64,000 nt of DNA from Oscillibacter hominis (GTDB taxonomy: Bacteria > Bacillota > Clostridia > Oscillospirales > Oscillospiraceae), in assembly GCF_014334055.1 (NCBI RefSeq), contig NZ_CP060490.1, positions 1,178,001-1,242,000 on the forward strand. Direction: 5' to 3'. Each line of letters starts with the position of its first letter. Position 1 is the first letter of the stretch. The position numbers and the translations under genes are program-made. Shown here in pieces: positions 23,659 through 32,088 of this stretch. Under the pieces are notes generated by a model. That model saw only the letters and a list, made by a program, of their open reading frames with translations, searched no databases and was not told where the DNA came from.

Positions 23659-24129
23659 ATGGAGCAGATGGAATTTGCCGGACGGGTGGAGTGCATCCGG
23701 GAGCGGCTCTACCGCACGGCATATCTATACCTTGGCAGTCAGGCCGACGCCATGGAAGCGGTGGATGAAAGCGTCTACCAAGGGCTGCGGGCGCTGAAAA
23801 AGCTGCGCCAGCCGGAGTTCTTTGAAACCTGGCTCACCCGCATCCTGATCAATCAATGCAAAAAGGAGCTGCGCCGGAGAAAGCGTGTAAGCCCGGAGGA
23901 GATGCTGCCGGAGACAGCGGCGGAACAGTACGACGCGCTGCCGCTTCGGGAGGCTGTCGGCCGCCTGCCGGAGGAGCTGCGCAGCGTTGTGATCCTGCGG
24001 TATTTCGGAGGCTACACCCTGCAGGAGACGGCCCTGAGCCTGGGAATCCCCCAGGGTACCGCGTCCACAAGACAGCGCCGGGCGCTGAGCCTACTGCGCC
24101 TGGAATTGGGAGAGGAGGAACACCAATGA
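23659..24129 (+). CDS. ECF-type RNA polymerase sigma factor
   Basis: 156 residues with region 2 (YRTAYLYLGSQADAMEAVDESVYQGLRALKKL, WLTRILINQCKKELRRRKR) and region 4 (LPEELRSVVILRYFGGYTLQETALSLGIPQGTASTRQRRAL), lacking region 3: the sigma-70 ECF layout close to SigV/SigM. AAGGAGG precedes the ATG. Its TGA overlaps the ATG of a membrane protein likely to be its anti-sigma factor. The inducing signal and target promoters are unknown. Confidence 0.9.
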   Translation: MEQMEFAGRVECIRERLYRTAYLYLGSQADAMEAVDESVYQGLRALKKLRQPEFFETWLTRILINQCKKELRRRKRVSPEEMLPETAAEQYDALPLREAVGRLPEELRSVVILRYFGGYTLQETALSLGIPQGTASTRQRRALSLLRLELGEEEHQ

Positions 24130-25493
24130 ACCGAAAAGAGGAATATTTGCAGCTGATGGATGAACTGAACCAGGCCCCGCCGGAGCTTGCCTACACGGTG
24201 CAGCGGGCCCAGGCCCGCCTGCGGACCCACAAACGGCTGCGCAGATTCTTGGGCGTCCCGGTGGGCAGCGCCCTGGCGTTCTTTTTAAGCTTTACGCTCT
24301 TGGTGAACCTGCTGCCCACCTTTGCCTACGCCTGCGGCAGGGTGCCGGTGCTGCGGGAGCTGGCCAAGGCCGTGGCCTGGTCCGCTTCCCTCAGCGCGGC
24401 GGTGGAACATGAATATGTGCAGCCCATTGAGCAGGAGCAGACGGAAAACAACGTCACCGCCCGTGTGGAGTACGTCATCGTGGATCAAAAGCAGCTGATC
24501 ATCTTTTACAGTTTAGACTCCGGGCTATATGAACATCTGGAGATCATGCCGGAGCTCCGCAGCCTGGGTGGCGAGTCCATGGATGGCTTCAGCCTGATGT
24601 ACGGCAACTACGGCGTCCCCAACGGGGAGCTCAACTACCTGACGGCGGACTTTGCGGACAGCATGCCGGACGGTGTGCAGCTGACCATGCAGGTGGCGGA
24701 TTACAGCCATGAAGTGGACTACGAGGAACCCGAAGAGAGCGGCATCCTGACACAGCCTGAGCATGAGGAGATGGAGTATGTGGCGGAGTTCACCTTCTCC
24801 CTTCATTTTGACTCCTACTATACGGCTCAAGGGGAGCGGATCACCGTGGATCAGGACTTCCGGGTGGACGGCCAGACGCTGACCCTTCAGGAAGCTGAGA
24901 TCTATCCCACCCATATCCGGCTGAATTTCACGGATGATCCGGAAAACACGGCTTGGCTCAAGGATTTGGAGTTCTATCTGGAAAATGAGAAGGGTCAGCG
25001 TTTTGAGCCTGTTTCCAACGGAGTGACCGCCACCGGAACGGCGGACTCCCCCATGATGGACTCCTTCCGGGTGGAGAGCAGCTTTTTTGCAAACAGCGAA
25101 CATCTGACGCTGCACATCACCGGGGCCAAGTGGCTGGATAAGGAGCGGGAGAAGGTAGAGCTGAACCTGAGGGAGTGCACGGCGGAGTTCCTGCCTCAGG
25201 GCGTGGAATTCATCCGGTCGGAGGAGATGAAAAACGGCTGGATTTTGACGTTCCGGGCGCCGAAGCAAAAGGAAAGTGCATTCTACCAGCTCTGGAGCCA
25301 GACCTTCTATGACGCCCAGGGACGTTCGTATGATATCCGCTCCTGGAGCACCGGGATCGACCCGGAGGGCGGGGAGGACACCTTCAGCCAGGAGATTCCC
25401 CTGGTGGACTGCACGGAGGATTTTGTTTGGTTGGAGCCTGCCTTCACCAGGATGGAGACGTTTGCCCAGCCGGTTACGGTGGAGATTCGATAG
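24126..25493 (+). CDS. DUF4179-type membrane protein, probable anti-sigma factor
   Basis: 455 residues: a short cytoplasmic N-terminus (1-50), one membrane helix (about 51-69), then a large extracytoplasmic beta-rich part starting with the DUF4179-like segment VPVLRELAKAVAW and a second domain (about 230-450) with repeated immunoglobulin-like strands. ECF sigma genes in Bacillota are often followed by such proteins, which hold the sigma factor at the membrane until a signal arrives. No zinc anti-sigma motif is visible in the N-terminus. Coupled to the sigma gene by ATGA overlap. Confidence 0.75.
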   Translation: MNRKEEYLQLMDELNQAPPELAYTVQRAQARLRTHKRLRRFLGVPVGSALAFFLSFTLLVNLLPTFAYACGRVPVLRELAKAVAWSASLSAAVEHEYVQPIEQEQTENNVTARVEYVIVDQKQLIIFYSLDSGLYEHLEIMPELRSLGGESMDGFSLMYGNYGVPNGELNYLTADFADSMPDGVQLTMQVADYSHEVDYEEPEESGILTQPEHEEMEYVAEFTFSLHFDSYYTAQGERITVDQDFRVDGQTLTLQEAEIYPTHIRLNFTDDPENTAWLKDLEFYLENEKGQRFEPVSNGVTATGTADSPMMDSFRVESSFFANSEHLTLHITGAKWLDKEREKVELNLRECTAEFLPQGVEFIRSEEMKNGWILTFRAPKQKESAFYQLWSQTFYDAQGRSYDIRSWSTGIDPEGGEDTFSQEIPLVDCTEDFVWLEPAFTRMETFAQPVTVEIR

Positions 25494-25497
25494 GGAA

Positions 25498-25535
25498 AAG
25501 GGACCACCGGCCAATTGGCCGGTGGTCCCTTTTTC
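25498..25535 (+). terminator. Terminator after the ECF sigma/anti-sigma pair
   Basis: 15-bp perfect stem AAGGGACCACCGGCC / GGCCGGTGGTCCCTT with AATT loop and a T run. Confidence 0.93.
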
Positions 25536-25537
25536 AG

Positions 25538-25566
25538 TTGCATCCGGAGTCGGGATTTGATATAAT
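25538..25566 (+). promoter_or_regulatory. Promoter of the ruvC-ruvA-ruvB unit
   Basis: TTGCAT (25538-25543), 17 bp, TATAAT (25561-25566). It begins two bases after the preceding terminator. No GAAC-N4-GTTC LexA box was noticed. Confidence 0.8.
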
Positions 25567-25595
25567 TATGATAATTTGGGGTGGAGGCGCGCAGC

Positions 25596-26105
25596 ATGCT
25601 GATTTTGGGCATTGATCCCGGCATTGCCACCATTGGGTTTGGTTTGGTGGCATCGGGCAGGGGACAGGTAAAGATGATACGCTATGGCGTGATCACCACG
25701 CCGGCCGGGATTCCGCTTTCCAAGCGCCTTTTTCAGATCGAGTCAGACATGGAGACGCTGATCGGCCAGCTGCACCCGGACGCCATCTCTGTGGAAGAGC
25801 TGTTTTTCAACAACAACATCACCACCGGAATCGCCGTGGCCCATGGCCGCGGCGTGATCCTGTACGCAGCGGAAAAGTGCGGTGTGCCTCTTTTTGAGTA
25901 TACGCCCTCCCAGGTCAAGCAGGCGGTGGTGGGATACGGTAAGGCGGAAAAGCGCCAGGTGATGGATATGACCCGCCGGCTGCTGAAGTTAGACGCGGTC
26001 CCCCGGCCGGACGACGCGGCCGACGCGCTGGCGCTGGCCATCTGCCACGCCCGCAGCGCCACGTCTCTTTTGCAGCAGAACCCGGAGGCAAAGTCCACGG
26101 TTTAA
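25596..26105 (+). CDS. ruvC: Holliday junction endonuclease RuvC
   Basis: 169 residues, starting LILGIDPGIATIGFGLV with catalytic Asp7, a central VEELFFNNNITTGIAVAHGRG carrying the second acidic residue, and the C-terminal DDAADALALAICH pair. It cuts Holliday junctions symmetrically with RuvAB. GTG 25581 is in frame, but GGAGG at 25583-25587 places the start at ATG 25596. Confidence 0.95.
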   Translation: MLILGIDPGIATIGFGLVASGRGQVKMIRYGVITTPAGIPLSKRLFQIESDMETLIGQLHPDAISVEELFFNNNITTGIAVAHGRGVILYAAEKCGVPLFEYTPSQVKQAVVGYGKAEKRQVMDMTRRLLKLDAVPRPDDAADALALAICHARSATSLLQQNPEAKSTV

Positions 26106-26116
26106 GGAGTTTTGAT

Positions 26117-26707
26117 ATGTTTTATTATTTGGATGGCACGGTGGCGGAGCTGCAGCCCTACTTAGCGGTGATCGACTGCGGTGGGGTGGGGTACGCCTGC
26201 ATGACCACCAACAATACCCTCTCCGCACTGAAAAAGGGCCAGAGGGCCCGGCTCTACACCTACCTCCATGTGGGGGAGAATGTGTTCGGCCTCTATGGCT
26301 TTCAGACCCAGAGTGAGCTGAACAGCTTCAAAATGCTCATCGGCGTCTCCGGGGTGGGACCCAAGGCGGCATTGGCCATCTTGTCGGTGGGCACGCCTGA
26401 GACACTTGCCATGGCCATCGTTACCGGCGACGAAAAGGCGCTGACCGTGGCCCCGGGGATCGGCAAAAAAATTGCCCAGCGCATCATCCTGGAGCTGAAG
26501 GATAAGATCGCAAAAGAGCAGTCCGCTGTACCCATGGGAGGGGTGAGCGCGGGTGCCTTTTCCACCAAGGCGACGGAGGCTGCGGCGGCTCTCGCGGTGC
26601 TGGGCTATTCCAGCCAGGAGGTTTCCGCGGCCATGAAGGGGATCGATGCGGAATCCCTTCCGCTGGAAGAGATCATTCGGGCCTGTCTCAAGAAAATGGT
26701 GAAGTGA
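26117..26707 (+). CDS. ruvA: Holliday junction DNA helicase subunit RuvA
   Basis: 196 residues: OB domain (1-62, FYYLDGTVAELQPYLAVIDCGGVGY), tandem helix-hairpin-helix (LIGVSGVGPKAALAILS and VAPGIGKKIAQRIILELKDK) and a flexible linker to the C-terminal RuvB-binding domain (AAAALAVLGYSSQEVSAAM). It binds junctions as a tetramer. RBS AAGGAG. Its TGA overlaps the ATG of a small membrane gene. Confidence 0.96.
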   Translation: MFYYLDGTVAELQPYLAVIDCGGVGYACMTTNNTLSALKKGQRARLYTYLHVGENVFGLYGFQTQSELNSFKMLIGVSGVGPKAALAILSVGTPETLAMAIVTGDEKALTVAPGIGKKIAQRIILELKDKIAKEQSAVPMGGVSAGAFSTKATEAAAALAVLGYSSQEVSAAMKGIDAESLPLEEIIRACLKKMVK

Positions 26708-26859
26708 TGGAGAAAAAGCAAGCGGTCAAAACAGGGATTACTTTCGGCTCCTGCCTTGCCATGGTAATCTCGTACACCACATGGCACTCGGTGGGCTGGG
26801 CCATCTTCCACGGTCTTTTGAGCTGGGCCTATGTCGCTTACTTTGTCCTGCGGTATTGA
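26707..26859 (+). CDS. Small membrane protein between ruvA and ruvB
   Basis: 50 codons; the ATG shares its A with the ruvA TGA (TGATG), a standard coupling arrangement. After a short basic start (MEKKQAVKTG) the rest is aromatic and hydrophobic, with two short membrane segments (about 10-22 and 28-48) split by TTWHSVGW. Length, coupling and codon use suggest it is expressed. No family is recognised. It ends 18 nt before ruvB. Confidence 0.7.
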   Translation: MEKKQAVKTGITFGSCLAMVISYTTWHSVGWAIFHGLLSWAYVAYFVLRY

Positions 26860-26877
26860 CCGGAAAGGGATGAGCAA

Positions 26878-27945
26878 TTGAGCATTGACTTTGGGAACGA
26901 TATCTACGAAGAGCCGCTGGTCACCACCTCCTTTTTGCAGGAGGATGCCAGCGAGGGGTCTTTGCGCCCCAAAAGCTTAAAAGAATACATCGGCCAGGAG
27001 AAGGCCAAGGAGAACCTCTCCGTCTTTATCGAGGCGGCCCGCCGGCGCACAGAGTCCCTGGACCATGTGCTGCTCCACGGCCCGCCCGGACTGGGCAAGA
27101 CCACCCTTGCCGGCATCATCGCGGCGGAGATGGGCGTCAACATCCGCATCACCTCCGGACCTGCCATCGAAAAGCCCGGAGACCTGGCTGCGCTTTTGAC
27201 CAATCTGAATGAAAACGACATCCTCTTTGTGGATGAAATCCACCGGCTGAACCGGTCGGTGGAGGAAATCCTGTATCCCGCTATGGAGGATTTTGCCATC
27301 GACATCATCGTGGGGAAGGGCCCCTCGGCCAACTCCATCCGGCTGGACCTTCCTAAGTTCACGCTGATCGGCGCCACCACCCGGGCAGGCCAGCTCTCCG
27401 CGCCGCTGCGGGACCGCTTCGGCGTCACGCTGCGGCTGGAGCTCTACACGCCGGAGGAGCTGACCCAGATCGTAACGCGCAGCGCCGGGATTTTAAATGT
27501 GCCCATCCAGCCGGAGGGCGCGCTGGAGATTGCCCGGCGCTCCCGGGGGACGCCCCGCATCGCCAACCGGATGCTGCGCCGGGTCCGGGATTTTGCCGAG
27601 GTGCGGGCCAACGGCACCATCACCAGGGAGGTGGCGGACCTGGCCCTTTCCGCGCTGGAGATCGACTATCTGGGGCTGGACCCCATTGACCGGCGGATGC
27701 TGCGCGCCATTATGGAAAACTACGGCGGCGGCCCGGTTGGCCTGGAGACGCTGGCCGCCACCATCGGCGAGGAATCCATCACCCTGGAGGATGTCTACGA
27801 GCCCTATCTGATGCAGCTGGGCTTTCTCACCAGGACGCCCAGGGGCCGCTGCGTGACCCAAAAGGCCTATCAGCATCTCCATGTCCCCATCCCCGGCGGC
27901 GCCGCGCCCGCGTCGCCCATGGACCAGTTGACGCTGGGGTCATGA
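26878..27945 (+). CDS. ruvB: Holliday junction DNA helicase motor RuvB
   Basis: 355-residue AAA+ ATPase: [19 protein letters not shown], Walker [12 protein letters not shown], Walker [12 protein letters not shown], sensor GATTRAG, arginine finger region LRDRFGV, and a C-terminal winged helix ending at [22 protein letters not shown] start following AAAGGGATGAG. Its TGA overlaps the ATG of the next ATPase gene. Confidence 0.97.
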   Translation: MSIDFGNDIYEEPLVTTSFLQEDASEGSLRPKSLKEYIGQEKAKENLSVFIEAARRRTESLDHVLLHGPPGLGKTTLAGIIAAEMGVNIRITSGPAIEKPGDLAALLTNLNENDILFVDEIHRLNRSVEEILYPAMEDFAIDIIVGKGPSANSIRLDLPKFTLIGATTRAGQLSAPLRDRFGVTLRLELYTPEELTQIVTRSAGILNVPIQPEGALEIARRSRGTPRIANRMLRRVRDFAEVRANGTITREVADLALSALEIDYLGLDPIDRRMLRAIMENYGGGPVGLETLAATIGEESITLEDVYEPYLMQLGFLTRTPRGRCVTQKAYQHLHVPIPGGAAPASPMDQLTLGS

Positions 27946-28676
27946 ACTTCCTCGCCCAGATCAAGCTCCGGAAGGAACTGCCGGAGGACTCCTACCTGCT
28001 AAGCCTTGCACCGGTGCGTTATCTGATGGAGGGCCATGTGTTGTCCTTTGATCGCCCCGTGACCTTTTTCGTGGGGGAGAACGGTACAGGCAAGTCCACC
28101 CTCCTGGAGGCCATCGCCGTATCCTGCGGCTTCAACGCCGAAGGCGGAACCCGGAATTTTCGTTTTTCCACCAACGACACCCACTCGGTGTTAGGGGAAT
28201 ACCTGACCCCTGCCCGCAGGAGTTATCCCAAGGATGGGTTTTTCCTCCGGGCGGAGAGCTTTTACAACGTGGCCACCAACATCGACCAGATGGACGCCGA
28301 GTTTTCTTTCGGCCCGCGGCTCATCGACAGCTATGGCGGCGTTTCGCTGCACCGCCAGTCCCACGGCGAGAGCTTTTTGGCCCTGGTGCAAAACCGCTTC
28401 CGGGGCAATGGGCTCTATCTGCTGGATGAGCCGGAGGCGGCGCTGTCGCCCTCCAAGCTGCTGGTGCTGCTGGCTGAGATGCACCGCCTGGTGGAGGCGG
28501 GCTCCCAATTCGTGATTGCCACCCATTCGCCGATCCTGATGGCTTATCCCGGCGCGCAGCTCTATGAGATGAGCAGCGTCCGCCCGGTGGCCTACCAGGA
28601 GACGGAGCACTATCAATTGACCAGGCAATTTTTAAATCATCCGGAGCAGATGCTGCATTATCTGCTGGAGGAATAG
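27942..28676 (+). CDS. AAA-family ATPase (COG3910-like)
   Basis: 244 residues resembling a minimal ABC/SMC-like ATPase: Walker [18 protein letters not shown], a Q-loop-like region, signature-like [14 protein letters not shown], Walker [21 protein letters not shown] and switch His in [16 protein letters not shown]. Stand-alone members are widespread and of unknown function. It is translationally coupled to ruvB (ATGA) and lies 17 nt before glmM, which may reflect convenience rather than a repair role. Confidence 0.85.
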   Translation: MNFLAQIKLRKELPEDSYLLSLAPVRYLMEGHVLSFDRPVTFFVGENGTGKSTLLEAIAVSCGFNAEGGTRNFRFSTNDTHSVLGEYLTPARRSYPKDGFFLRAESFYNVATNIDQMDAEFSFGPRLIDSYGGVSLHRQSHGESFLALVQNRFRGNGLYLLDEPEAALSPSKLLVLLAEMHRLVEAGSQFVIATHSPILMAYPGAQLYEMSSVRPVAYQETEHYQLTRQFLNHPEQMLHYLLEE

Positions 28677-28693
28677 GAAAGGAACTTCCTTTT

Positions 28694-30049
28694 ATGGGTA
28701 AATTATTTGGTACGGACGGAATCCGAGGCGTTGTGGGAGAAAACCTGACTGCCGATCTCGCATTTCGGGTGGGGCAGGCTGTGGCAGTGGTCCTGGCGGA
28801 GGACCTGGGCCGCCGCCCGGTCATCACCATTGGCAAGGACACCCGGATCTCTTCCGACATGCTGGAGTCGGCGCTGATGGCCGGCATCTGTTCCGTGGGC
28901 GGGGACGTGAAGCCCCTTGGCACCATCCCCACGCCCGCCGTGGCCTTTTTGACGGTACAGGAGCGCTCCGACGCGGGAATCGTGATCTCCGCGTCCCACA
29001 ACCCCTATGAACACAACGGGATCAAGGTGTTCAACGGCCAGGGGTATAAGCTGCCCGATGAAACCGAGCTGCGGGTGGAGGAGAAAGTGCTCTCCGCAGC
29101 GCCCATGAAACTGCGCACCCGTCAGGAAATCGGCCGCCGCCACCACGGTATGCGCCAGCTCAAGCGGGACTATATCGATTACTTGGCCTCCACCATCGAA
29201 AGCGACCTGGGAGGCCTGAAGATCTTGGTGGACTGCGCCAACGGCGCCGCCAGCGCCACCGCGCCCGAACTCTTCGGACGCTTTAAGGCCCATACGGATT
29301 TCATCCACCGGGACCCGGACGGAATCAACATCAACAGCCGCTGCGGCTCCACCCATCTCGAGGACCTCTGCCGCAGCGTGGTGTCAGGCGGGTACGACGT
29401 GGGCGTGGCCTTTGACGGCGATGCGGACCGCTGCCTGCTGGTGGATGAGGCCGGAGGCGTCATCGACGGCGATCAGGTCATTGCCGTGTGCGCCGCGGAT
29501 ATGAAGCGCAAAGGGAAGCTCAACGGGAACACTGTGGTGGCCACGGTGATGTCCAACCTTGGGCTCCATGAGTTCTGCAAAAGCAGCGGCATTGAACTGA
29601 CCTGCACCGGTGTTGGGGACCGGAACGTGCTGGAAAAGATGCTGGAATGCGACTACCGCATCGGCGGGGAGCAGTCCGGCCACACTATCTTTACCGAGTT
29701 TGCAACCACCGGGGACGGGGAGCTGACTGCATTGCAGTTTTTGCAGATTCTCAGCGCCTGCGGGAAGAGCGCCTCGGCGCTCACCTCGGGATGCCCCCAG
29801 TACCCTCAGGTCCTGCACAATGTGGAGGTGCCTCACTCCGGCGGCGTAAAAGAGCGGATCATGGCCTCCGGGGAGTTGAAGGAGGCCGTGGCAGAGGAGG
29901 AAAAGCGCCTGGCCGGGGCGGGGCGCATCCTGGTGCGCGCCTCCGGCACCGAAGCGCTGATCCGGGTCATGGTGGAGGCAAAAACGGAGTCGGAAGCGGA
30001 AAAATGCGCAATGAAACTGGTGGATTTTATAAAATCACTAAAATTTTAA
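28694..30049 (+). CDS. glmM: Phosphoglucosamine mutase
   Basis: 451 residues: FGTDGIRGVVGE start, phospho-serine loop ISASHNPYEHNG (Ser101), metal loop FDGDADRCLLVD, sugar loop GGEQSGHTIF and phosphate-binding RASGTEALIRVMVE. It converts glucosamine-6-phosphate to glucosamine-1-phosphate for UDP-GlcNAc and peptidoglycan. No riboswitch is seen in the 17-nt upstream gap. Confidence 0.97.
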   Translation: MGKLFGTDGIRGVVGENLTADLAFRVGQAVAVVLAEDLGRRPVITIGKDTRISSDMLESALMAGICSVGGDVKPLGTIPTPAVAFLTVQERSDAGIVISASHNPYEHNGIKVFNGQGYKLPDETELRVEEKVLSAAPMKLRTRQEIGRRHHGMRQLKRDYIDYLASTIESDLGGLKILVDCANGAASATAPELFGRFKAHTDFIHRDPDGININSRCGSTHLEDLCRSVVSGGYDVGVAFDGDADRCLLVDEAGGVIDGDQVIAVCAADMKRKGKLNGNTVVATVMSNLGLHEFCKSSGIELTCTGVGDRNVLEKMLECDYRIGGEQSGHTIFTEFATTGDGELTALQFLQILSACGKSASALTSGCPQYPQVLHNVEVPHSGGVKERIMASGELKEAVAEEEKRLAGAGRILVRASGTEALIRVMVEAKTESEAEKCAMKLVDFIKSLKF

Positions 30050-30079
30050 CAAATCATGCTTGTAAATTTGATAATTTGC

Positions 30080-30109
30080 TTGACATTTTCACCGGAAGAC
30101 AGGTATAAT
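30080..30109 (+). promoter_or_regulatory. Near-consensus promoter of sigH
   Basis: TTGACA (30080-30085), 18 bp, TATAAT (30104-30109), the best sigma-A match in the window. The predicted transcript start, about 30115-30117, falls on the sigH ATG, so the message would have no leader. Confidence 0.85.
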
Positions 30110-30114
30110 ACGTT

Positions 30115-30750
30115 ATGTACAAACGCAATGAGAAAGCCAATCCCCCTTTTGAACGTCTGACAGATGAAGAGCTTTGCGCTCTGGTTGCCGCAGGCAGCCG
30201 GGAGGCGGAGGAAATCTTGGTGACAAGGTACAACCGTCTGGTGCGCACATGTGCCCGCCCTTATTTTCTGATCGGTGGGGACAGTGAGGACTTAACCCAG
30301 GAGGGAATGGTAGGTCTCATTAAGGCAGTCCGGGAATATGATGGTACCAAAGAGGCGTCTTTCCGGACTTTCGCAGAAATCTGTATACGAAATCGGCTGT
30401 ATTCTGTTTTGCGCGCTGCAACAAGAGACAAACACTCCCCCCTGAATCAGTCGGTTCCATTGGATACACCCTTCTTTGAGAGTAATTCCTACACCGCGGC
30501 TACCCGGAATATGGCACAGCGCAATCCTGAAGAGTATATTATCGACAGGGAACACGCAGAAAGCGTATTGTCCGGCGTCCGAAAGCAGTTGTCCGAGTTC
30601 GAAACGAAGATTTTAGGGTTTTATTTAGATGGTCTTTCGTGTCGGGAGATTGCCGAAACAGTAGGCAAATCCCCAAAATCTGTGGACAACGCTGTGCAGC
30701 GCGTCCGGCGCAAGGTTGCGCAATATTCCGGCGAGATCAGCAAAAGCTGA
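30115..30750 (+). CDS. sigH: RNA polymerase sporulation sigma factor SigH
   Basis: 211 residues with sigma regions 2 (YFLIGGDSEDLTQEGMVGLIKAVREYD) and 4 (LDGLSCREIAETVGKSPKSVDNAVQRVRRK), close in length and sequence to B. subtilis SigH, which starts the sporulation cascade. The internal RDKHSPLNQSVPLDTPFF also matches. The only plausible in-frame start is ATG 30115; no ribosome site is present and the promoter suggests a leaderless mRNA. If leaderless, its translation might be controlled differently from neighbouring genes. Confidence 0.9.
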   Translation: MYKRNEKANPPFERLTDEELCALVAAGSREAEEILVTRYNRLVRTCARPYFLIGGDSEDLTQEGMVGLIKAVREYDGTKEASFRTFAEICIRNRLYSVLRAATRDKHSPLNQSVPLDTPFFESNSYTAATRNMAQRNPEEYIIDREHAESVLSGVRKQLSEFETKILGFYLDGLSCREIAETVGKSPKSVDNAVQRVRRKVAQYSGEISKS

Positions 30751-30789
30751 ACGCAATATATTTTTTCTATCAAAGAGAGGGTAAAGATC

Positions 30790-31071
30790 ATGTACGAAGA
30801 CAAGACTTTAGTGTGCAAAGAGTGTGGCCAGGAGTTCGTGTTCACCGCTGGTGAGCAGGAGTTCTATGCAGAGAGAGGCTTCCAGAACGAGCCCCAGCGC
30901 TGCAAGTCCTGCCGCGATGCCCGCAAGAACGCTGCCCGTGGTCCCCGTGAGTATTTCACCGCTGTTTGCGCAGCTTGCGGCGGCGAGGCCAGAGTTCCTT
31001 TCGAGCCCAAGTCTGACCGTCCTGTTTACTGCAGCGAGTGCTTCGCCAAGATGCGCGAGCAGAACGCCTAA
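30790..31071 (+). CDS. Zinc-ribbon domain protein
   Basis: 93 residues with four CxxC pairs (CKECGQEF, CKSCRDAR, CAACGGEARVPF, CSECFAKM), so it could bind two zinc ions. The first half (VCKECGQEFVFTAGEQEFYAERGFQ) is a common zinc-ribbon unit; the second half is like CxxCGG repeats. Codon use differs from neighbours, with many CGT, GGT and GCT codons, suggesting high expression. Function unknown; binding nucleic acid or protein is possible. It lies 39 nt after sigH and ends at a strong terminator. Confidence 0.85.
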   Translation: MYEDKTLVCKECGQEFVFTAGEQEFYAERGFQNEPQRCKSCRDARKNAARGPREYFTAVCAACGGEARVPFEPKSDRPVYCSECFAKMREQNA

Positions 31072-31098
31072 GTAAAACAGCGGCTCATCTTTGCTGTT

Positions 31099-31134
31099 AA
31101 AAAAGCGTCCGCCAAAAGGCGGACGCTTTTTTTG
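31099..31134 (+). terminator. Terminator after the zinc-ribbon gene
   Basis: AAAAAGCGTCCGCC / GGCGGACGCTTTTT stem with AAAA loop and a run of seven T. Confidence 0.93.
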
Positions 31135-31164
31135 AGATTTTGACAGTGTTCTCTCTATTTTCTA

Positions 31165-31193
31165 TTGAAATGGTATGGAGATCAGGGTATAAT
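31165..31193 (+). promoter_or_regulatory. Promoter of the DUF1858 gene
   Basis: TTGAAA (31165-31170), 17 bp, TATAAT (31188-31193). Leader of about 53 nt; ribosome site CTGGAGG upstream of ATG 31253. Confidence 0.8.
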
Positions 31194-31252
31194 AGGTACG
31201 CAACAATTATGCGTTGATTGCGAATTGAATTGAAACTGGAGGATACACTTCT

Positions 31253-31462
31253 ATGGTTGAAATTACGAAAGACACCATCATTGGTGATATTTTGGATGTA
31301 GCACCCCAAACCGCACCCATCTTCCTGTCCATCGGCATGCACTGCCTGGGCTGCCCCTCTTCCCGGGGCGAGACGGTGGAGGAGGCCTGCATGGTTCACG
31401 GAATCGATGTGGACAAGCTGCTGGCCCTGGTCAATGAGGAAGCCAACAAGGCCGCTGAATAA
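31253..31462 (+). CDS. DUF1858 small protein (hybrid-cluster-associated disulfide oxidoreductase type)
   Basis: 69 residues: ITKDTIIGDILDVAPQTAPIFLSIGMHCLGCPSSRGETVEEACMVHG. The CxxC pair in MHCLGCPSS is the hallmark of the DUF1858/TIGR03980 family, related to the N-terminal part of ScdA and found in anaerobes. The role is uncertain; redox or iron-sulfur work is inferred. Single-gene unit with its own strong promoter and terminator. Confidence 0.9.
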   Translation: MVEITKDTIIGDILDVAPQTAPIFLSIGMHCLGCPSSRGETVEEACMVHGIDVDKLLALVNEEANKAAE

Positions 31463-31466
31463 CCGC

Positions 31467-31501
31467 AAGACGCATACGGGGCCATTCCCCGTATGCGTCT
31501 T
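31467..31501. terminator. Bidirectional hairpin between DUF1858 and thpR genes
   Basis: 15-bp stem AAGACGCATACGGGG / CCCCGTATGCGTCTT with 5-nt loop between convergent genes. T tracts are poor on both sides. Confidence 0.7.
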
Positions 31502-31511
31502 CTACCGATCA

Positions 31512-32021
31512 TCAGGTGAGGTGCTGGCCGGCCACTTCACGATAGCGGAGCCTGCCGTCCTGGCGCAGGGATTCCATCAGGCTGATCCGCTCGATGAAAC
31601 AGGTGGGCGGATGCACTGCGATCCTGTCGGCCTGGAATACCCCATAGGGCCGGAACTGGCGGCAGAGCGTCAGGTGGGGACGATAGGGCCTGTGTTCCAG
31701 TTGGAATCCGGCTGCTTGGAACGACTGTGCCACTTGGCGCTGTAAGTTCAGCAGGGCAGGGGAGGGTTCCACTCCAGCCCAATAGAGATCGCCAAAGGTT
31801 CCAAGCCCGCTGATCGAAAGGGGAAAGGCCTCGCCTTGTACCAGGGAAAGCGCCTGACGGGCCGCCTCCTCATTCTCGGTTTCCCCAATGAAAATCAACG
31901 TGACATGAAGGTTTTCCGGCCGGGTAAAATTGCCCCGGCCCAGCTCTTTCATCCGGCAGATGGCGGCGAGCAGGGAGGCCCTCACTGGATTTGGAAGCTG
32001 AAGAGCTACAAACAACCGCAT
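31512..32021 (-). CDS. thpR: RNA 2',3'-cyclic phosphodiesterase (ThpR/LigT family)
   Basis: 169 residues of the 2H phosphoesterase fold with both HxTx motifs: HVTL (in LHVTLIFIGE) and HLTL (in YRPHLTLCR). It starts MRLFVALQLPNPVRASL, as family members do. It hydrolyses 2',3'-cyclic phosphates on RNA; the biological substrate is unclear. RBS AAAGGAGGAG. Single gene, divergent from trmK. Confidence 0.93.
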   Translation of the reverse strand: MRLFVALQLPNPVRASLLAAICRMKELGRGNFTRPENLHVTLIFIGETENEEAARQALSLVQGEAFPLSISGLGTFGDLYWAGVEPSPALLNLQRQVAQSFQAAGFQLEHRPYRPHLTLCRQFRPYGVFQADRIAVHPPTCFIERISLMESLRQDGRLRYREVAGQHLT

Positions 32022-32088
32022 GAAATCTCCTCCTTTTCGTTATCTTAACCTGCGGAGGGATGAAATGTCAACGTGAAGGAGGGATGAG

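Noticed and set aside
25581..25596. GTG start for ruvC at 25581
   Set aside because: The ribosome site GGAGG lies downstream of that GTG and points to ATG 25596.
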